This document shows positions 35,428 to 44,300 of a stretch of 64,000 nucleotides of DNA, in pieces. Location: assembly GCA_022819905.1 (NCBI GenBank), contig JAJEGJ010000087.1, forward strand, positions 32,178 to 96,177. Reading direction: 5' to 3'. Source of the DNA: Alphaproteobacteria bacterium (GTDB lineage Bacteria > Pseudomonadota > Alphaproteobacteria > TMED109). The position numbers and the translations under genes were made by a program. Numbering within the stretch: position 1 is the first letter of the stretch; each line of letters opens with the position of its first letter. The notes below the pieces were generated by a model. It did not search any database. It saw nothing but the letters and a program-made list of their open reading frames with translations, and was not told the DNA's origin.

Positions 35428-36498
35428 ATGTCAGCGCCGTCAACGCCCTGCGCGGACCGATTGCTCGCCTGGTTCAAGCGGCACCGGCGCGCCCTGCCGT
35501 GGCGGGGGCCATGGGGCCGCAAGCGTGACCCCTACCGGGTCTGGCTCAGCGAGATCATGCTGCAGCAGACCCAGGCGGCGACGGTCGTTCCCCGCTACGA
35601 AGCCTTCCTGGACCGATGGCCGACCGTGGACGCGTTGGCCCGGGCCCGGGAGCAGGAAGTCTTGGATGCCTGGGCCGGCCTCGGCTACTACCGCCGGGCG
35701 CGGAACCTCCACCGTGCCGCGCAGGTCGTCGCCACCGCCTGGGGCGGTCGCTTCCCGGGTTCCGTCAAGGAACTCGAATCACTCCCCGGGGTCGGGGCGT
35801 ATACCGCCGCGGCCATCGCCGCCCTGGCGTTCGGCGTGCGAACCGTGGCCGTGGACGGCAACGTCGCCCGGGTCCTCGCGCGGGTGTTCGCCATCTCCAC
35901 GCCGGCCGGCCGGTCGTCGCGACGGCTGCAGGCGATCGGGGCCGACCTGGCGCCCGAGGCACTGCCCGGAGAGTTCGCCGAGGCGCTGATCGAACTGGGC
36001 GCGCTGGTCTGCCGGCCGCGCGGGCCACGGTGCGACATCTGTCCGTGGCAGAGCACATGCGAAGCCTTCCGGACGGGCCGGACGGCGGACTTCCCGGTGT
36101 CCGTGCCAAGGAAGCGCCCGGCCGTCCGGTACAGCGTCGCCTTTCGGCTGACCAACCGGCGCGGCGAGGTGCTGCTGCGGCGACAGTCGGATCCGGGCCC
36201 GTTCCAGGGGATGCTCGTGCTCCCGGCGACACCCTGGGCGGCCACCCGCCCCTCGCCCGCCGCCGTGCAGGCAGCCGAACCACCGGGTCCCGCCTGGCGC
36301 CGCGTGGCGGGGCTGGTCGAGCACGGCCTCACGCACCTGACCCTCCGGACCGAGATCCGCGCCGGCGCGACGACGCGCGACCCGGCCCCGGGCGAAATCT
36401 GGCATCCCGGCCGGGACGATGGTCGGCGCCTCCCCGCCTACACGCGCAAGCTGCTCGCGCACGGGGCGGTCCCGGAACCCGCCGCGGCGGCGCGCTGA
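35428..36498 (+). CDS. mutY: A/G-specific adenine glycosylase
   Basis: A 356-residue DNA glycosylase removing adenine opposite 8-oxoguanine. SEIMLQQTQAATVVPRYEAF holds the catalytic Glu; LPGVGAYTAAAIAALAF is the helix-hairpin-helix, followed by VAVDGNVARV with the catalytic Asp. The iron-sulfur cluster loop is CRPRGPRCDICPWQSTC (C-X6-C-X2-C-X5-C). The C-terminal NUDIX-like domain that reads 8-oxoG is present but short. It is divergent from the DUF721 pair. Confidence 0.95.
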   Translation: MSAPSTPCADRLLAWFKRHRRALPWRGPWGRKRDPYRVWLSEIMLQQTQAATVVPRYEAFLDRWPTVDALARAREQEVLDAWAGLGYYRRARNLHRAAQVVATAWGGRFPGSVKELESLPGVGAYTAAAIAALAFGVRTVAVDGNVARVLARVFAISTPAGRSSRRLQAIGADLAPEALPGEFAEALIELGALVCRPRGPRCDICPWQSTCEAFRTGRTADFPVSVPRKRPAVRYSVAFRLTNRRGEVLLRRQSDPGPFQGMLVLPATPWAATRPSPAAVQAAEPPGPAWRRVAGLVEHGLTHLTLRTEIRAGATTRDPAPGEIWHPGRDDGRRLPAYTRKLLAHGAVPEPAAAAR

Positions 36499-36675
36499 AG
36501 AACCGCCTTCGTGACGCCTGCCGGTGCCGAATCCATGCCAGTACTGCGCCGCAACCGGCCGGCTGCCGCGAAATTGACCCGCCTGCGGGCGGGGCTACAG
36601 TCCGCCTTGTCGGCGGCTCGCCGGGCGGAGCCCGGGATCTGCCCCGAGGCTCCCGCCGCAGCCGTGAGCGTTGTC

Positions 36676-37647
36676 ATGCAGGTGAATCGCAAGATCTTCG
36701 GGACCGCGGGGGCCGCGCTGCTGGCCCTCGCAGTGGTACTGCCGGCAGCCGACGCGGCCGGCCAGCGCATGGTCTTCGGCGGCGGACCGGCCGGCGGCAC
36801 GTTCCAGATCGTCGCCAACGCCATCCAGACCTACGGGCCGGTCAAGGAGTCCGAGGACTACACCGTCAAGGCGCAGTCGTCGGCGGGCTCGCTCGAGAAT
36901 CTCCGCCGGATCAACCGCGGCAAGATGCAGTTCGGGGTGGTCTACTCCGGCCACGTGTACCTGGGCCGGGAAGGCCAGCTGAAGAACGACGACCGCACGT
37001 ACGAGGACGTGCTGGCCGTCGCCTACCTGTACGGCGCGCCAGCCCAGTTGATCGTCCGCCAGGGGTCGGGAATCAAGAGCGTGAAGGACCTCGTCGGCAA
37101 GAAGGTCGGGGTCGGGAATGCCGGCTCCGGCGCCTTCGCGAACTGCGAGCTGTTCTTCACGCACATGGGCATCTGGGACGCCGTCGAACGGAACGCGATG
37201 GGCTACAACGACGCGGCGGCCGCGTTCGGCAACCGCCAGCTCGATGCATTCTGGCTGTTCACGGCCTTCCCGAGCGGGGCCGTGATCATGGCCGCCCAGA
37301 CGAACGACATCGATCTCGTCGACCTGGCGGCGGACGCGGAGGCAACCGGCTTCTTCGAGCGGTACCCTTACTTTTCCGCTCTCGCGGTCCCCGCCGGCAC
37401 CTACCGGGGCGTCGACCACGCGACCCCCTCGTTCCAGGACTCGGCGCTCTGGGTCGCCAACGCGGACGTCCCGGACGACGTGGTCTACGACCTGCTTGCC
37501 AAGATCTACACCGACGAGGGGCTCGCGTACATGCGGCAGCAGAAGGAGACGTTCAAGGAAATGGGTGTCGGGAACGCGCTCAAGGGGGTCGTCACGCCAT
37601 TGCATCCGGGCGCCGAGCGGTTCTGGGTCGAACAGGGCTTGCTCTAG
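36676..37647 (+). CDS. TAXI-family TRAP transporter solute receptor
   Basis: A 323-residue periplasmic receptor with a signal peptide (AALLALAVVLPAADAA). The body starts MVFGGGPAGGTFQIVANAIQ, then QSSAGSLENLRRINRGKMQF, and ends at VTPLHPGAERFWVEQGLL, all TAXI signatures. Such receptors feed fused TRAP permeases, often with glutamate or other carboxylates. A permease of that kind lies 8.8 kb downstream at 46433; only a small membrane protein follows here. Confidence 0.9.
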   Translation: MQVNRKIFGTAGAALLALAVVLPAADAAGQRMVFGGGPAGGTFQIVANAIQTYGPVKESEDYTVKAQSSAGSLENLRRINRGKMQFGVVYSGHVYLGREGQLKNDDRTYEDVLAVAYLYGAPAQLIVRQGSGIKSVKDLVGKKVGVGNAGSGAFANCELFFTHMGIWDAVERNAMGYNDAAAAFGNRQLDAFWLFTAFPSGAVIMAAQTNDIDLVDLAADAEATGFFERYPYFSALAVPAGTYRGVDHATPSFQDSALWVANADVPDDVVYDLLAKIYTDEGLAYMRQQKETFKEMGVGNALKGVVTPLHPGAERFWVEQGLL

Positions 37648-37710
37648 ACGGACGACGCCACCGCGACCGGCGCCAGCAAGACCCGGCCATGGCATAACCG
37701 GGAGGGAGGG

Positions 37711-37896
37711 ATGGAGCTTCTCTATTTCACCGTCGCAGCGATTGCGCTCTACTTCGTTTCCGACTGGATCGTGGATCGAATCGAGCATGTGGCGGGACGC
37801 CGATTCGAACACCGCACGCTGCTCTTCTTTGCCATCATCTTCGCTCTCGGGATGGTCTTCTTCTGGCTGATTCGAATGCTCACGGGTGGATCGTAG
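37711..37896 (+). CDS. Small membrane protein downstream of the TAXI receptor
   Basis: A 61-residue protein with two predicted transmembrane helices, YFTVAAIALYFVSDWIVDRI and LLFFAIIFALGMVFFWLIRM, and a short soluble middle (EHVAGRRFEHR). GGAGGGAGGG sits right upstream. Small proteins like this are seen after TAXI receptors and may be an accessory of the TRAP permease, which is inference. Confidence 0.7.
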   Translation: MELLYFTVAAIALYFVSDWIVDRIEHVAGRRFEHRTLLFFAIIFALGMVFFWLIRMLTGGS

Positions 37897-37993
37897 TGAA
37901 TTGAATGAAGGCGGATTTTCGGGTCTCCTTCGGTGACTACTGCCTCACCCTGACTCGAGCGCATCGCGGCGAGGCAGAGAGAAGGGGCAAATC

Positions 37994-38170
37994 ATGACAG
38001 ATACAGGTCAAGACGCTGGTTCGACGGAACAGCCGGTCGAGCGCGTGCCCTTCATGCAGCGCTTGCTGGACAACCCGTTCCTGCTGCTCTTCCTGGGTGT
38101 CGCCGTGCCGGCGGTTCTCTATCTCATGTGGGGCATCATGGAGGTAGCTCAAATTCCCATCGCGCAATAG
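37994..38170 (+). CDS. Small single-helix membrane subunit of the heme-copper complex
   Basis: A 58-residue protein: MTDTGQDAGSTEQPVERVPF, then one membrane helix (NPFLLLFLGVAVPAVLYLMW) and a short tail. It stops 15 bases before the CuA-subunit gene and resembles the small subunit (IIa type) of ba3-like oxidases. GAGAAGGGG precedes the ATG. It probably stabilises the complex. Confidence 0.7.
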   Translation: MTDTGQDAGSTEQPVERVPFMQRLLDNPFLLLFLGVAVPAVLYLMWGIMEVAQIPIAQ

Positions 38171-38185
38171 TCCGGAGGTCCCGAC

Positions 38186-38731
38186 ATGGCCATTCACCCG
38201 CCTGAGAAACGGATCTGGTGGAACGAGCCGCTCGAAAAATCGGAAATCACCTGGATCACGATCGCGTTCATCTGGGGCCTGGTGATGTTCTTCACCATGG
38301 TCTTCTGGCACTTCACCGGCGAGCAGAACCTCTCCAACGAGGCCTACCGAATACACCCCGAAACGTTCGCCGAGCGCACCGAGGCGATGGTCGACCAGTA
38401 CACGGTGCGCGAGGAGGGAGAGTCCGGTCTGCCGGTCGTGCGTCCGCCCCCGGGAAGCGACGTGTACATGCTGGCGCGCCTGTGGGAATGGTGGCCGATC
38501 CTCGAGTTGGAGGAAGGCAAGGACTATCGCCTGCACCTCTCCTCGATGGATTGGCAGCACGGTTTCTCGCTACAGCCCGAGAACATCAACATTCAGGTCC
38601 ATCCGGGCTATGAGCTGGTGCTGACGCTGACGCCCGAGGGCGTCGGGGAGTACGGGGTCGTTTGCAACGAGTACTGCGGGATCGGCCACCACCAGATGGT
38701 GGGCAAGATCCACGTGGTCGCAGCAGAATAG
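38186..38731 (+). CDS. Heme-copper complex CuA subunit II (NorY-like)
   Basis: A 181-residue subunit with one N-terminal membrane helix (WITIAFIWGLVMFFTMVFWH) and a periplasmic cupredoxin domain. The CuA site is complete: His125 in DWQHGF, then C160-x-E162-x-C164-x3-H168-x2-M171 in CNEYCGIGHHQM. It takes electrons from a c-type cytochrome or similar donor and passes them to subunit I. The single helix (not two as in aa3 oxidases) fits ba3-like and sNOR subunits. Confidence 0.9.
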   Translation: MAIHPPEKRIWWNEPLEKSEITWITIAFIWGLVMFFTMVFWHFTGEQNLSNEAYRIHPETFAERTEAMVDQYTVREEGESGLPVVRPPPGSDVYMLARLWEWWPILELEEGKDYRLHLSSMDWQHGFSLQPENINIQVHPGYELVLTLTPEGVGEYGVVCNEYCGIGHHQMVGKIHVVAAE

Positions 38732-38740
38732 GAGCTAGCC

Positions 38741-40465
38741 ATGGCGAGCATCGCTCACACCGGTACGCTGCCGAGAGCTGCCGAATTCCGGACCTGTCCC
38801 GACACCGGCCTCAGGGTCGATCTTGCGGCCGAGAAGCTGATCCGGTGGAATGCGGTCGTTGCCGTCGTGTTCCTTGCCGTCGGGGGCCTGTTCGGCCTGC
38901 TGGTGGCGCTGACGCGCTGGCCTGCGGTTCACCTGCTGCCCGCGGAATGGTTCTACCTGGCCCTGACCGCGCACGGCGCCGACGTGCTGCTGTTCTGGGT
39001 CATCTTCTTCGAAATTGCCATCCTCTACTTCGCCTCGGCAATCCTGCTCAACTCCCGCCTCGCGACCCCGCGGATCGCTTGGCTCGGGTTCTGGCTCATG
39101 CTGGCCGGCGCCCTTCTTGCCAACGTGGCGGTGCTGCAGGGCGAGTCGAGCGTCATGTTCACGTCCTACGTGCCCATGCAGGCGGCGCCCCACTTCTACC
39201 TCGGCCTGATCCTCTTTGCGGTCGGAGCCCTGGTGGCCGTCGCCGTGTTCTTCGGCACGTTGGTGATCGCGAAGGACGAAGGCACCTACGAGGGCTCGGT
39301 ACCGCTGGTCACGTTCGGCGCCATCGCCGCGGCGATCATCGCGGTGTTCACCATCACCTCGGGCGCCATCATCCTCATCCCCACCTTCCTCTGGTCGATC
39401 GGCCTGATCAGTCACATCGACCCGGTGATGTACAAGGTCGTGTGGTGGGGCATGGGCCACTCATCGCAGCAGATCAACGTCTCGGCCCATGTCGCGGTGT
39501 GGTATGCGATCGCCGCCATGGTGCTGGGCGCGAAGCCGTTATCCGAGAAAGTGAGTCGTTTCGCCTTTCTCATGTACATCCTGTTCCTGCAGATCGCTGC
39601 GGCCCACCACCTGCTGGTGGAACCGGGCATCAGCTCGGAATGGAAGATCTTCAATACGAGCTACGCGCTGTACCTTGCCGTGCTCGGCAGCCTCATCCAC
39701 GGCCTCAGCGTCCCCGGCGCGATCGAGGCGGCCCAGCGCCGGCGGGGGTATACCAAGGGCGTGTTCGAATGGTTGCGGAAGGCTCCGTGGGGCAATCCGG
39801 CCTTCGCAGGGATGTTCCTGTCGCTCGTCATGTTCGGCTTCATCGGCGGGATCTCCGGCGTGGTACTCGGTTCCGAGCAGATCAACCTGATCATGCACAA
39901 CACCATGTACGTGCCTGGCCATTTCCACGGCACCGTGGTCGCCGGGACGACGCTCGCCTTCATGGCCGTCACCTACCTCGTGGTGCCGCTGATATTCCGG
40001 CGCGAGATCATGTTCAAGAAGCTGGCGCAATGGCAGCCGTACGTCTTCGGAATCGGCGTCGCGGGGATATCGCTGTTCATGATGGGAGCGGGCACGCTCG
40101 GTGTCAGCCGACGCCATTGGGACATCACGTTCTCCGATGCACCCGTGGCTTTCGACTATCCGGGCACGGCCTTCCTGATGATGGGACTGAACGGCGTGTT
40201 CGGCGTGCTTTCGGCCCTGGGTGGCCTGATGTACGTCGTGGTGGTGGTGAGTTCCGTCTTCTTCGGCGAACGACGAACCGAGGAGAAGGCAAAGGCCGAG
40301 CCGCTGCTGCCCCAGGGCGGTGCCGCCGCGGTCGCGAGCTACGGCAGCGAGGGCACGCTCAAGCTGCCGGGTACGATCACGCTCGTGGCGATCTTCTTCG
40401 TGGCGTTCGTGCTGTACTACTTCGTCAACTGGAAGTTCCTCTCGGAGGTCTGGCCTTTGAGTTGA
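38741..40465 (+). CDS. Heme-copper subunit I, sNOR-type (NorS-like) nitric oxide reductase candidate
   Basis: A 574-residue, multi-helix heme-copper subunit. Heme ligands: His78 in LTAHGADVLL and His396 with His394 in VPGHFHGTVV. CuB ligands: His240 in GMGHSSQQIN and the His289-His290 pair in QIAAAHHLLVEPG. In oxygen reductases the residue four after the first CuB His is the cross-linked Tyr (H-P-E-V-Y); here it is Gln244. That loss of the Tyr, with a CuA subunit and SenC partner, fits the sNOR group of NO reductases (norSY-senC clusters), which reduce NO to N2O. The alternative is a divergent oxidase; the active site argues against it. Confidence 0.85.
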   Translation: MASIAHTGTLPRAAEFRTCPDTGLRVDLAAEKLIRWNAVVAVVFLAVGGLFGLLVALTRWPAVHLLPAEWFYLALTAHGADVLLFWVIFFEIAILYFASAILLNSRLATPRIAWLGFWLMLAGALLANVAVLQGESSVMFTSYVPMQAAPHFYLGLILFAVGALVAVAVFFGTLVIAKDEGTYEGSVPLVTFGAIAAAIIAVFTITSGAIILIPTFLWSIGLISHIDPVMYKVVWWGMGHSSQQINVSAHVAVWYAIAAMVLGAKPLSEKVSRFAFLMYILFLQIAAAHHLLVEPGISSEWKIFNTSYALYLAVLGSLIHGLSVPGAIEAAQRRRGYTKGVFEWLRKAPWGNPAFAGMFLSLVMFGFIGGISGVVLGSEQINLIMHNTMYVPGHFHGTVVAGTTLAFMAVTYLVVPLIFRREIMFKKLAQWQPYVFGIGVAGISLFMMGAGTLGVSRRHWDITFSDAPVAFDYPGTAFLMMGLNGVFGVLSALGGLMYVVVVVSSVFFGERRTEEKAKAEPLLPQGGAAAVASYGSEGTLKLPGTITLVAIFFVAFVLYYFVNWKFLSEVWPLS

Positions 40466-40481
40466 GCGGAGGCGTCCCGGC

Positions 40482-41348
40482 ATGGCCGCAGACATCCGGC
40501 AGCTGTGCGGTGTCTTCAAGCTGCGGATCGGCTTCGCAATTGCCCTGAGCGCATTGGCGGGCCTCGCGGTGACGCCCGGTCCGCCCGTCCCCTTCTGGAA
40601 CGCGGCGGCCCTCGCCCTTGCCGTGCTCCTAGGGGCCGCCAGCGCCGGCGCCTTCAACCAGTTCGCTGAGCGCGATCTCGATGCGCGCATGATCCGCACC
40701 CGCGACCGGCCCTTCGTCTCGGGCCGCTACACCGCCGGCCCCGCCTGGCTGGCGATCATCGGCGCGCTGCTGGTGGTGTCCGTGACGCTGGCCGCCTGGG
40801 CCACCAACCCGATGGCCGCCACTCACGTGTTCCTCGGCGCCTTCGTCTACGGAATCGTCTACACCGTGTGGCTCAAGCGCCGCACCTGGCTCAACATCGT
40901 CATCGGCGGGCTGTCCGGCAGTTTCGCGGTGCTGGCGGGCGCAGCCGCCGTCGACCCCGCTCCGTCCGCCCTGCCGGTCTGCCTCGCTATCGTGCTGTTC
41001 CTCTGGACACCGCCGCACTTCTGGAGCCTGGCGATGGCGACGCGCGATGACTATGTCCGGGCCAGGGTCCCGATGCTGCCGGTCGTGATCGGCGATGCAA
41101 GGGCGGCCAGGGTCATCCTGATCCATACCGTGGCGCTCGTCGCCGCTTCCCTGCTGCCTTTCGTTTTCGGGCTCGGCTATGTCTATCTCGCGTTGGCGGT
41201 GATCGGCGGCTGGGTATTCGTCGGGAAGAGCATCGCACTCGTGCGGACACCCGGGCCGGCAGCGGCGCGCGCGAACTTCAACGCCTCCCTGCTGCAGCTC
41301 TCGTTGATTCTGATCGGGGCCATGGCGGACGGATGGTTGCCCCTGTAG
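40482..41348 (+). CDS. ctaB: Protoheme IX farnesyltransferase
   Basis: A 288-residue membrane prenyltransferase making heme O from heme B. The first prenyl-diphosphate motif is NQFAERDLDARMIRTRDRP; the second region is around WTPPHFWSLAMATRDDYVRA. About nine membrane helices are visible. It sits inside the heme-copper operon, so the complex probably contains a modified heme. The next gene overlaps its end by 16 bases. Confidence 0.95.
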   Translation: MAADIRQLCGVFKLRIGFAIALSALAGLAVTPGPPVPFWNAAALALAVLLGAASAGAFNQFAERDLDARMIRTRDRPFVSGRYTAGPAWLAIIGALLVVSVTLAAWATNPMAATHVFLGAFVYGIVYTVWLKRRTWLNIVIGGLSGSFAVLAGAAAVDPAPSALPVCLAIVLFLWTPPHFWSLAMATRDDYVRARVPMLPVVIGDARAARVILIHTVALVAASLLPFVFGLGYVYLALAVIGGWVFVGKSIALVRTPGPAAARANFNASLLQLSLILIGAMADGWLPL

Positions 41349-42160
41349 CGCGGGTTGGAGCGTGGGCCCTGGCGGCGTTCTGCCTATCCCCGGCCCTGCC
41401 GGGACTGGCGGCGGCCCCGGCCACGACCAGCTTCGATCCTGATCAAGCGCTCGCGGACAGCCAGGCGGCTCTGGGACGGACGCTCTCCGGCTACGAATTC
41501 CGCGATGCCTCGTTGCGGCGGCTCACGCTCTCGGAGTTTCGCGGCCGTCCGCTGCTGATCAACCTGGTCTATACCAGCTGCGCCTTCGGCTGCCCCCTCG
41601 TCATCGAGACGCTGGCGGACGCCGTCGACGTTGCGCGCGAGGCGGTCGGCCGGGAGAGTTTCCAGGTGCTGACCGTCGGATTCGACACGCGGATGGATAC
41701 GCCGGAGCGGATGCGGGAGTTCGCCGCGAACCATGGGATCCGTGACGACGGCTGGCGGTTCGCCAGCGCCGATTCCGAAACCATCACCCGGCTGTCGAAG
41801 GATCTGGGCTTCCTGTTCTTCCCGTCGGCAAAGGGCTTCGACCATCTCACCCAAACGACGGTCGTCGACGCGGACGGCGTCATCTACCGCCAGGTGTACG
41901 GGGCGATGTTCGATGCGCCGTTCTTAGTGGAGCCCCTGAAGGACCTGGTCTTCGGACGCCAGAGCGTGCCGACATCGTACGAGGGGCTGATCAATCGAAT
42001 CCGTCTGTTCTGCACGATCTACGACCCGTGGAGCGGCCGCTACCGGTTCGACTACTCCCCCTTCATCGGCATCGCCGTCGGCACCGCCTTGCTCGGCACC
42101 CTGGGCTTTTTCGTCGCCCGCGGCTGGCTCCGGCATCGTCGTCCGCGCACGCGGACCTGA
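41333..42160 (+). CDS. SCO1/SenC family copper chaperone
   Basis: A 275-residue protein with a signal peptide or anchor at the start, a thioredoxin-like SCO domain and a C-terminal membrane helix (FIGIAVGTALLGTLGFFVAR). The copper site is CAFGCPL (C-x3-C) plus His in FDHLTQTTVV. SCO proteins load CuA sites, matching the CuA subunit upstream; a senC is the typical neighbour of norSY. The C-terminal helix is an addition compared with simple SCO proteins. Start overlaps ctaB. Confidence 0.92.
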   Translation: MVAPVARVGAWALAAFCLSPALPGLAAAPATTSFDPDQALADSQAALGRTLSGYEFRDASLRRLTLSEFRGRPLLINLVYTSCAFGCPLVIETLADAVDVAREAVGRESFQVLTVGFDTRMDTPERMREFAANHGIRDDGWRFASADSETITRLSKDLGFLFFPSAKGFDHLTQTTVVDADGVIYRQVYGAMFDAPFLVEPLKDLVFGRQSVPTSYEGLINRIRLFCTIYDPWSGRYRFDYSPFIGIAVGTALLGTLGFFVARGWLRHRRPRTRT

Positions 42161-42177
42161 CGGCGGCGGACCGGCGC

Positions 42178-43766
42178 GTGACGGCGCTCCAGCGCATCCT
42201 GCGGCCGGCATTCTGGCGCGTCGACGACTGGACGTCGCGGGTGTTCGGGTCCGCCTGGAACCCCCTCTACAACCTCGGAGCGCTGGGGTTCTTCTTCTAT
42301 TGGATCGTCGCGGTCAGCGGCATCTACGTCTACGTCTTCTTCGACACCGGTGTCACCGAAGCCTACGACTCCGTCGCCTACATGACGGAGGACCAGTGGT
42401 ACCTCGCCGGGGTGATGCGGAGCCTGCACCGTTATGCCGGGGACGCCATGGTGGTCGTCATGGTGCTGCATCTGGTCCGCGAGTTCGCCTATGACAGATT
42501 TCGGGGCGCACGCTGGTTCAGCTGGCTCACCGGCGTCCCGATCATCCTGCTGGTCCTCGCGTCCGGTGTCACCGGCTACTGGCTGGTGTGGGACCAGCTG
42601 GCGCAGTACGTCGCCATCGCCACCACGGAGTGGCTCGACTGGCTGCCGATCTTCGGCGAGCCCATCGCCCGCAACTTCCTGGCGCCGGACGCGCTCGATG
42701 ACCGGTTCTTCACGTGGCTGGTATTCCTGCACATCGCCGTGCCGCTGCTGTTGCTGCTGGCGCTGTGGTTGCACTTGCAACGCGTGAGCCGGCCGCGCAT
42801 CAACCCGCCGCGCGGCCTGGCTGCGGCCAGCTTCGCGGCGCTGCTCGCCCTGTCTCTTGTCGTACCGGCGACGAGTCACGCGCCCGCCGATCTCGCGAAG
42901 GTACCGACGGTCCTCGACCTCGACTGGTTCTACCTCGGGTTCTACCCCCTGCTGGATCTCTGGTCCCACGGCACGGTGTGGGTCACGGCAGCAGTGTTGA
43001 CGCTCACGCTGGCCGCCATGCCATGGCTGCCGCCGTTTCGCCGTTCCGCCGTCGCCCGGGTCGATCTCGACAATTGCAACGGATGCGCCCGCTGCGCCGA
43101 GGACTGCCCCTTCAACGCGATCTCGATGGAGCACCGCACCGACGGCAAGCCGTTCGATCGGGAGGCAGTCGTGAAAGACTCCCTATGCGTGAGTTGCGGC
43201 ATTTGCGCAGGATCCTGCCCGACGGCGACCCCGTTCCGCCGCGCCGGCGCTCTCGTCCCGGGGATCGAGCTGCCCGACGCCACGCTGGCGGCGTTGCGGG
43301 ATCGGCTCGACCGAATGGCGGATGCGACCGGCCAGCAGGTCTACCTCATAGCCTGTGAGCACGGGGTCAGACCGGAGATGCTCAAGCGCCCTGGCGTTGC
43401 TGTGGCCGCGCTGCCCTGCGTTGGGGCCCTGCCCCCCTCGTTCATCGACTACCTCCTGAGCCGCTGCGGCGCCGCAGGCGTCTACCTGGCCGGCTGTGCG
43501 GAGGGAAACTGTCACTTCCGTCTCGGTGACACGTGGACCGAGGCCCGCCTGGACCGCCAGCGGGACCCGGGCCTGCGCAAACGGGTGCCACGCGAACGCG
43601 TGCGCTGCGACGGGTTCGAACCGCACCAGTCGGCGCGGCTGCGGCGGTCCGTCACGACTTCCTCGACGACGTCCGCGAACTGCCGCCTCAGGAGATTCCG
43701 TCGGCCCGGCAACTCGGCGCGCGCTTCAGCCGCGCGCACGGGGATGGAGGCGTCGGCAGCCCATGA
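42178..43766 (+). CDS. Cytochrome b / 2x[4Fe-4S] ferredoxin / MvhD-type fusion, frameshifted near the 3' end
   Basis: The first ~270 residues form a cytochrome b N-domain: heme histidines in SLHRYAGDAMVVVMVLHLVR and VFLHIAVPLLLLLALWLHLQ. After more helices come two [4Fe-4S] motifs, CNGCARCAEDCP and CVSCGICAGSCP, then a domain like the MvhD/FlpD hydrogenase iron-sulfur subunit (LIACEHGV, LPCVG, LAGCAEGNCHFRLGD). From about 43640 similarity moves to another frame that reads HDFLDDVRELPPQEIPSARQ and stops at 43766, overlapping the next ATG as ATGA. In the uncorrected frame the ORF would run to 43995 into that gene. Hence a one-base indel near 43635-43660 is likely. GTG 42178 is the chosen start. 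It probably carries electrons between quinone or donors and the heme-copper complex. Confidence 0.82.
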
Positions 43767-44263
43767 TCAGGGCGCTCCGGTATGTGGGCCAAGCCGCCGT
43801 GCTCGCCGCCTTCGTTGCAGTGGTCGGGTTCTTTTCGAGCAATCCGTCCTTCCGCCATTTCCCCGAGGGGGAGGCCCTGCTCAAGGTGAGCTTCTCGCAC
43901 GGCGGGGACCGGAAGGTCGAATGCCGGAAGCGGACGCGGGAGGAGCTTGCCGAATTGGCGGCCAACATGCGGAGTGCGCTGGACTGCCCGCGTGAGCGAG
44001 TGGAGCTGCGCTTCGAGATCGACCTCGACGGGGTGCCGCTGTACCAGGCGGAGCTGCCGCCGACTGGGCTTGCCGGGGACGGACCTTCGCGCGTCTACGA
44101 ACGGTTTGCCCTCCCCGCCGGCCGTCACGTCCTCGATCTGCGCCTGCGCGATTCCCGACGGAGCGAAGGGTTCGATCATGTTGCCCGGGAGGCCGTCGAG
44201 TTTGCCGCCGGAGAAAGCGTTGCCGTGGATTTCCGCGGCGGCGAGGGGTTCATTATCCGATGA
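43763..44263 (+). CDS. Membrane-anchored accessory protein of the heme-copper operon
   Basis: A 166-residue protein with one N-terminal helix (VGQAAVLAAFVAVVGFF) and a soluble domain: LLKVSFSHGGDRKVECRKRT, later FALPAGRHVLDLRLRDS and FRGGEGFIIR. I know no formal family name. It is coupled by ATGA overlap to the corrected frame of the cytochrome b/ferredoxin fusion and sits in periplasm by topology. A structural or assembly role in the complex is inferred. Confidence 0.75.
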   Translation: MIRALRYVGQAAVLAAFVAVVGFFSSNPSFRHFPEGEALLKVSFSHGGDRKVECRKRTREELAELAANMRSALDCPRERVELRFEIDLDGVPLYQAELPPTGLAGDGPSRVYERFALPAGRHVLDLRLRDSRRSEGFDHVAREAVEFAAGESVAVDFRGGEGFIIR

Positions 44264-44300
44264 CCGGTGACGTGCACGGGACAGCCCCAAGGAGGACGCC

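Noticed and set aside
38741..40465. Ordinary cytochrome c oxidase subunit I
   Set aside because: The Tyr of the H-P-E-V-Y motif is replaced by Gln244 and the operon matches norSY-senC type clusters, so plain oxidase is less likely, though not excluded without a tree.
43767..43995. Extension of the cytochrome b/ferredoxin protein to 43995
   Set aside because: That frame overlaps the well-supported accessory gene and is Arg/Gly-rich, unlike the natural C-terminus in the shifted frame.
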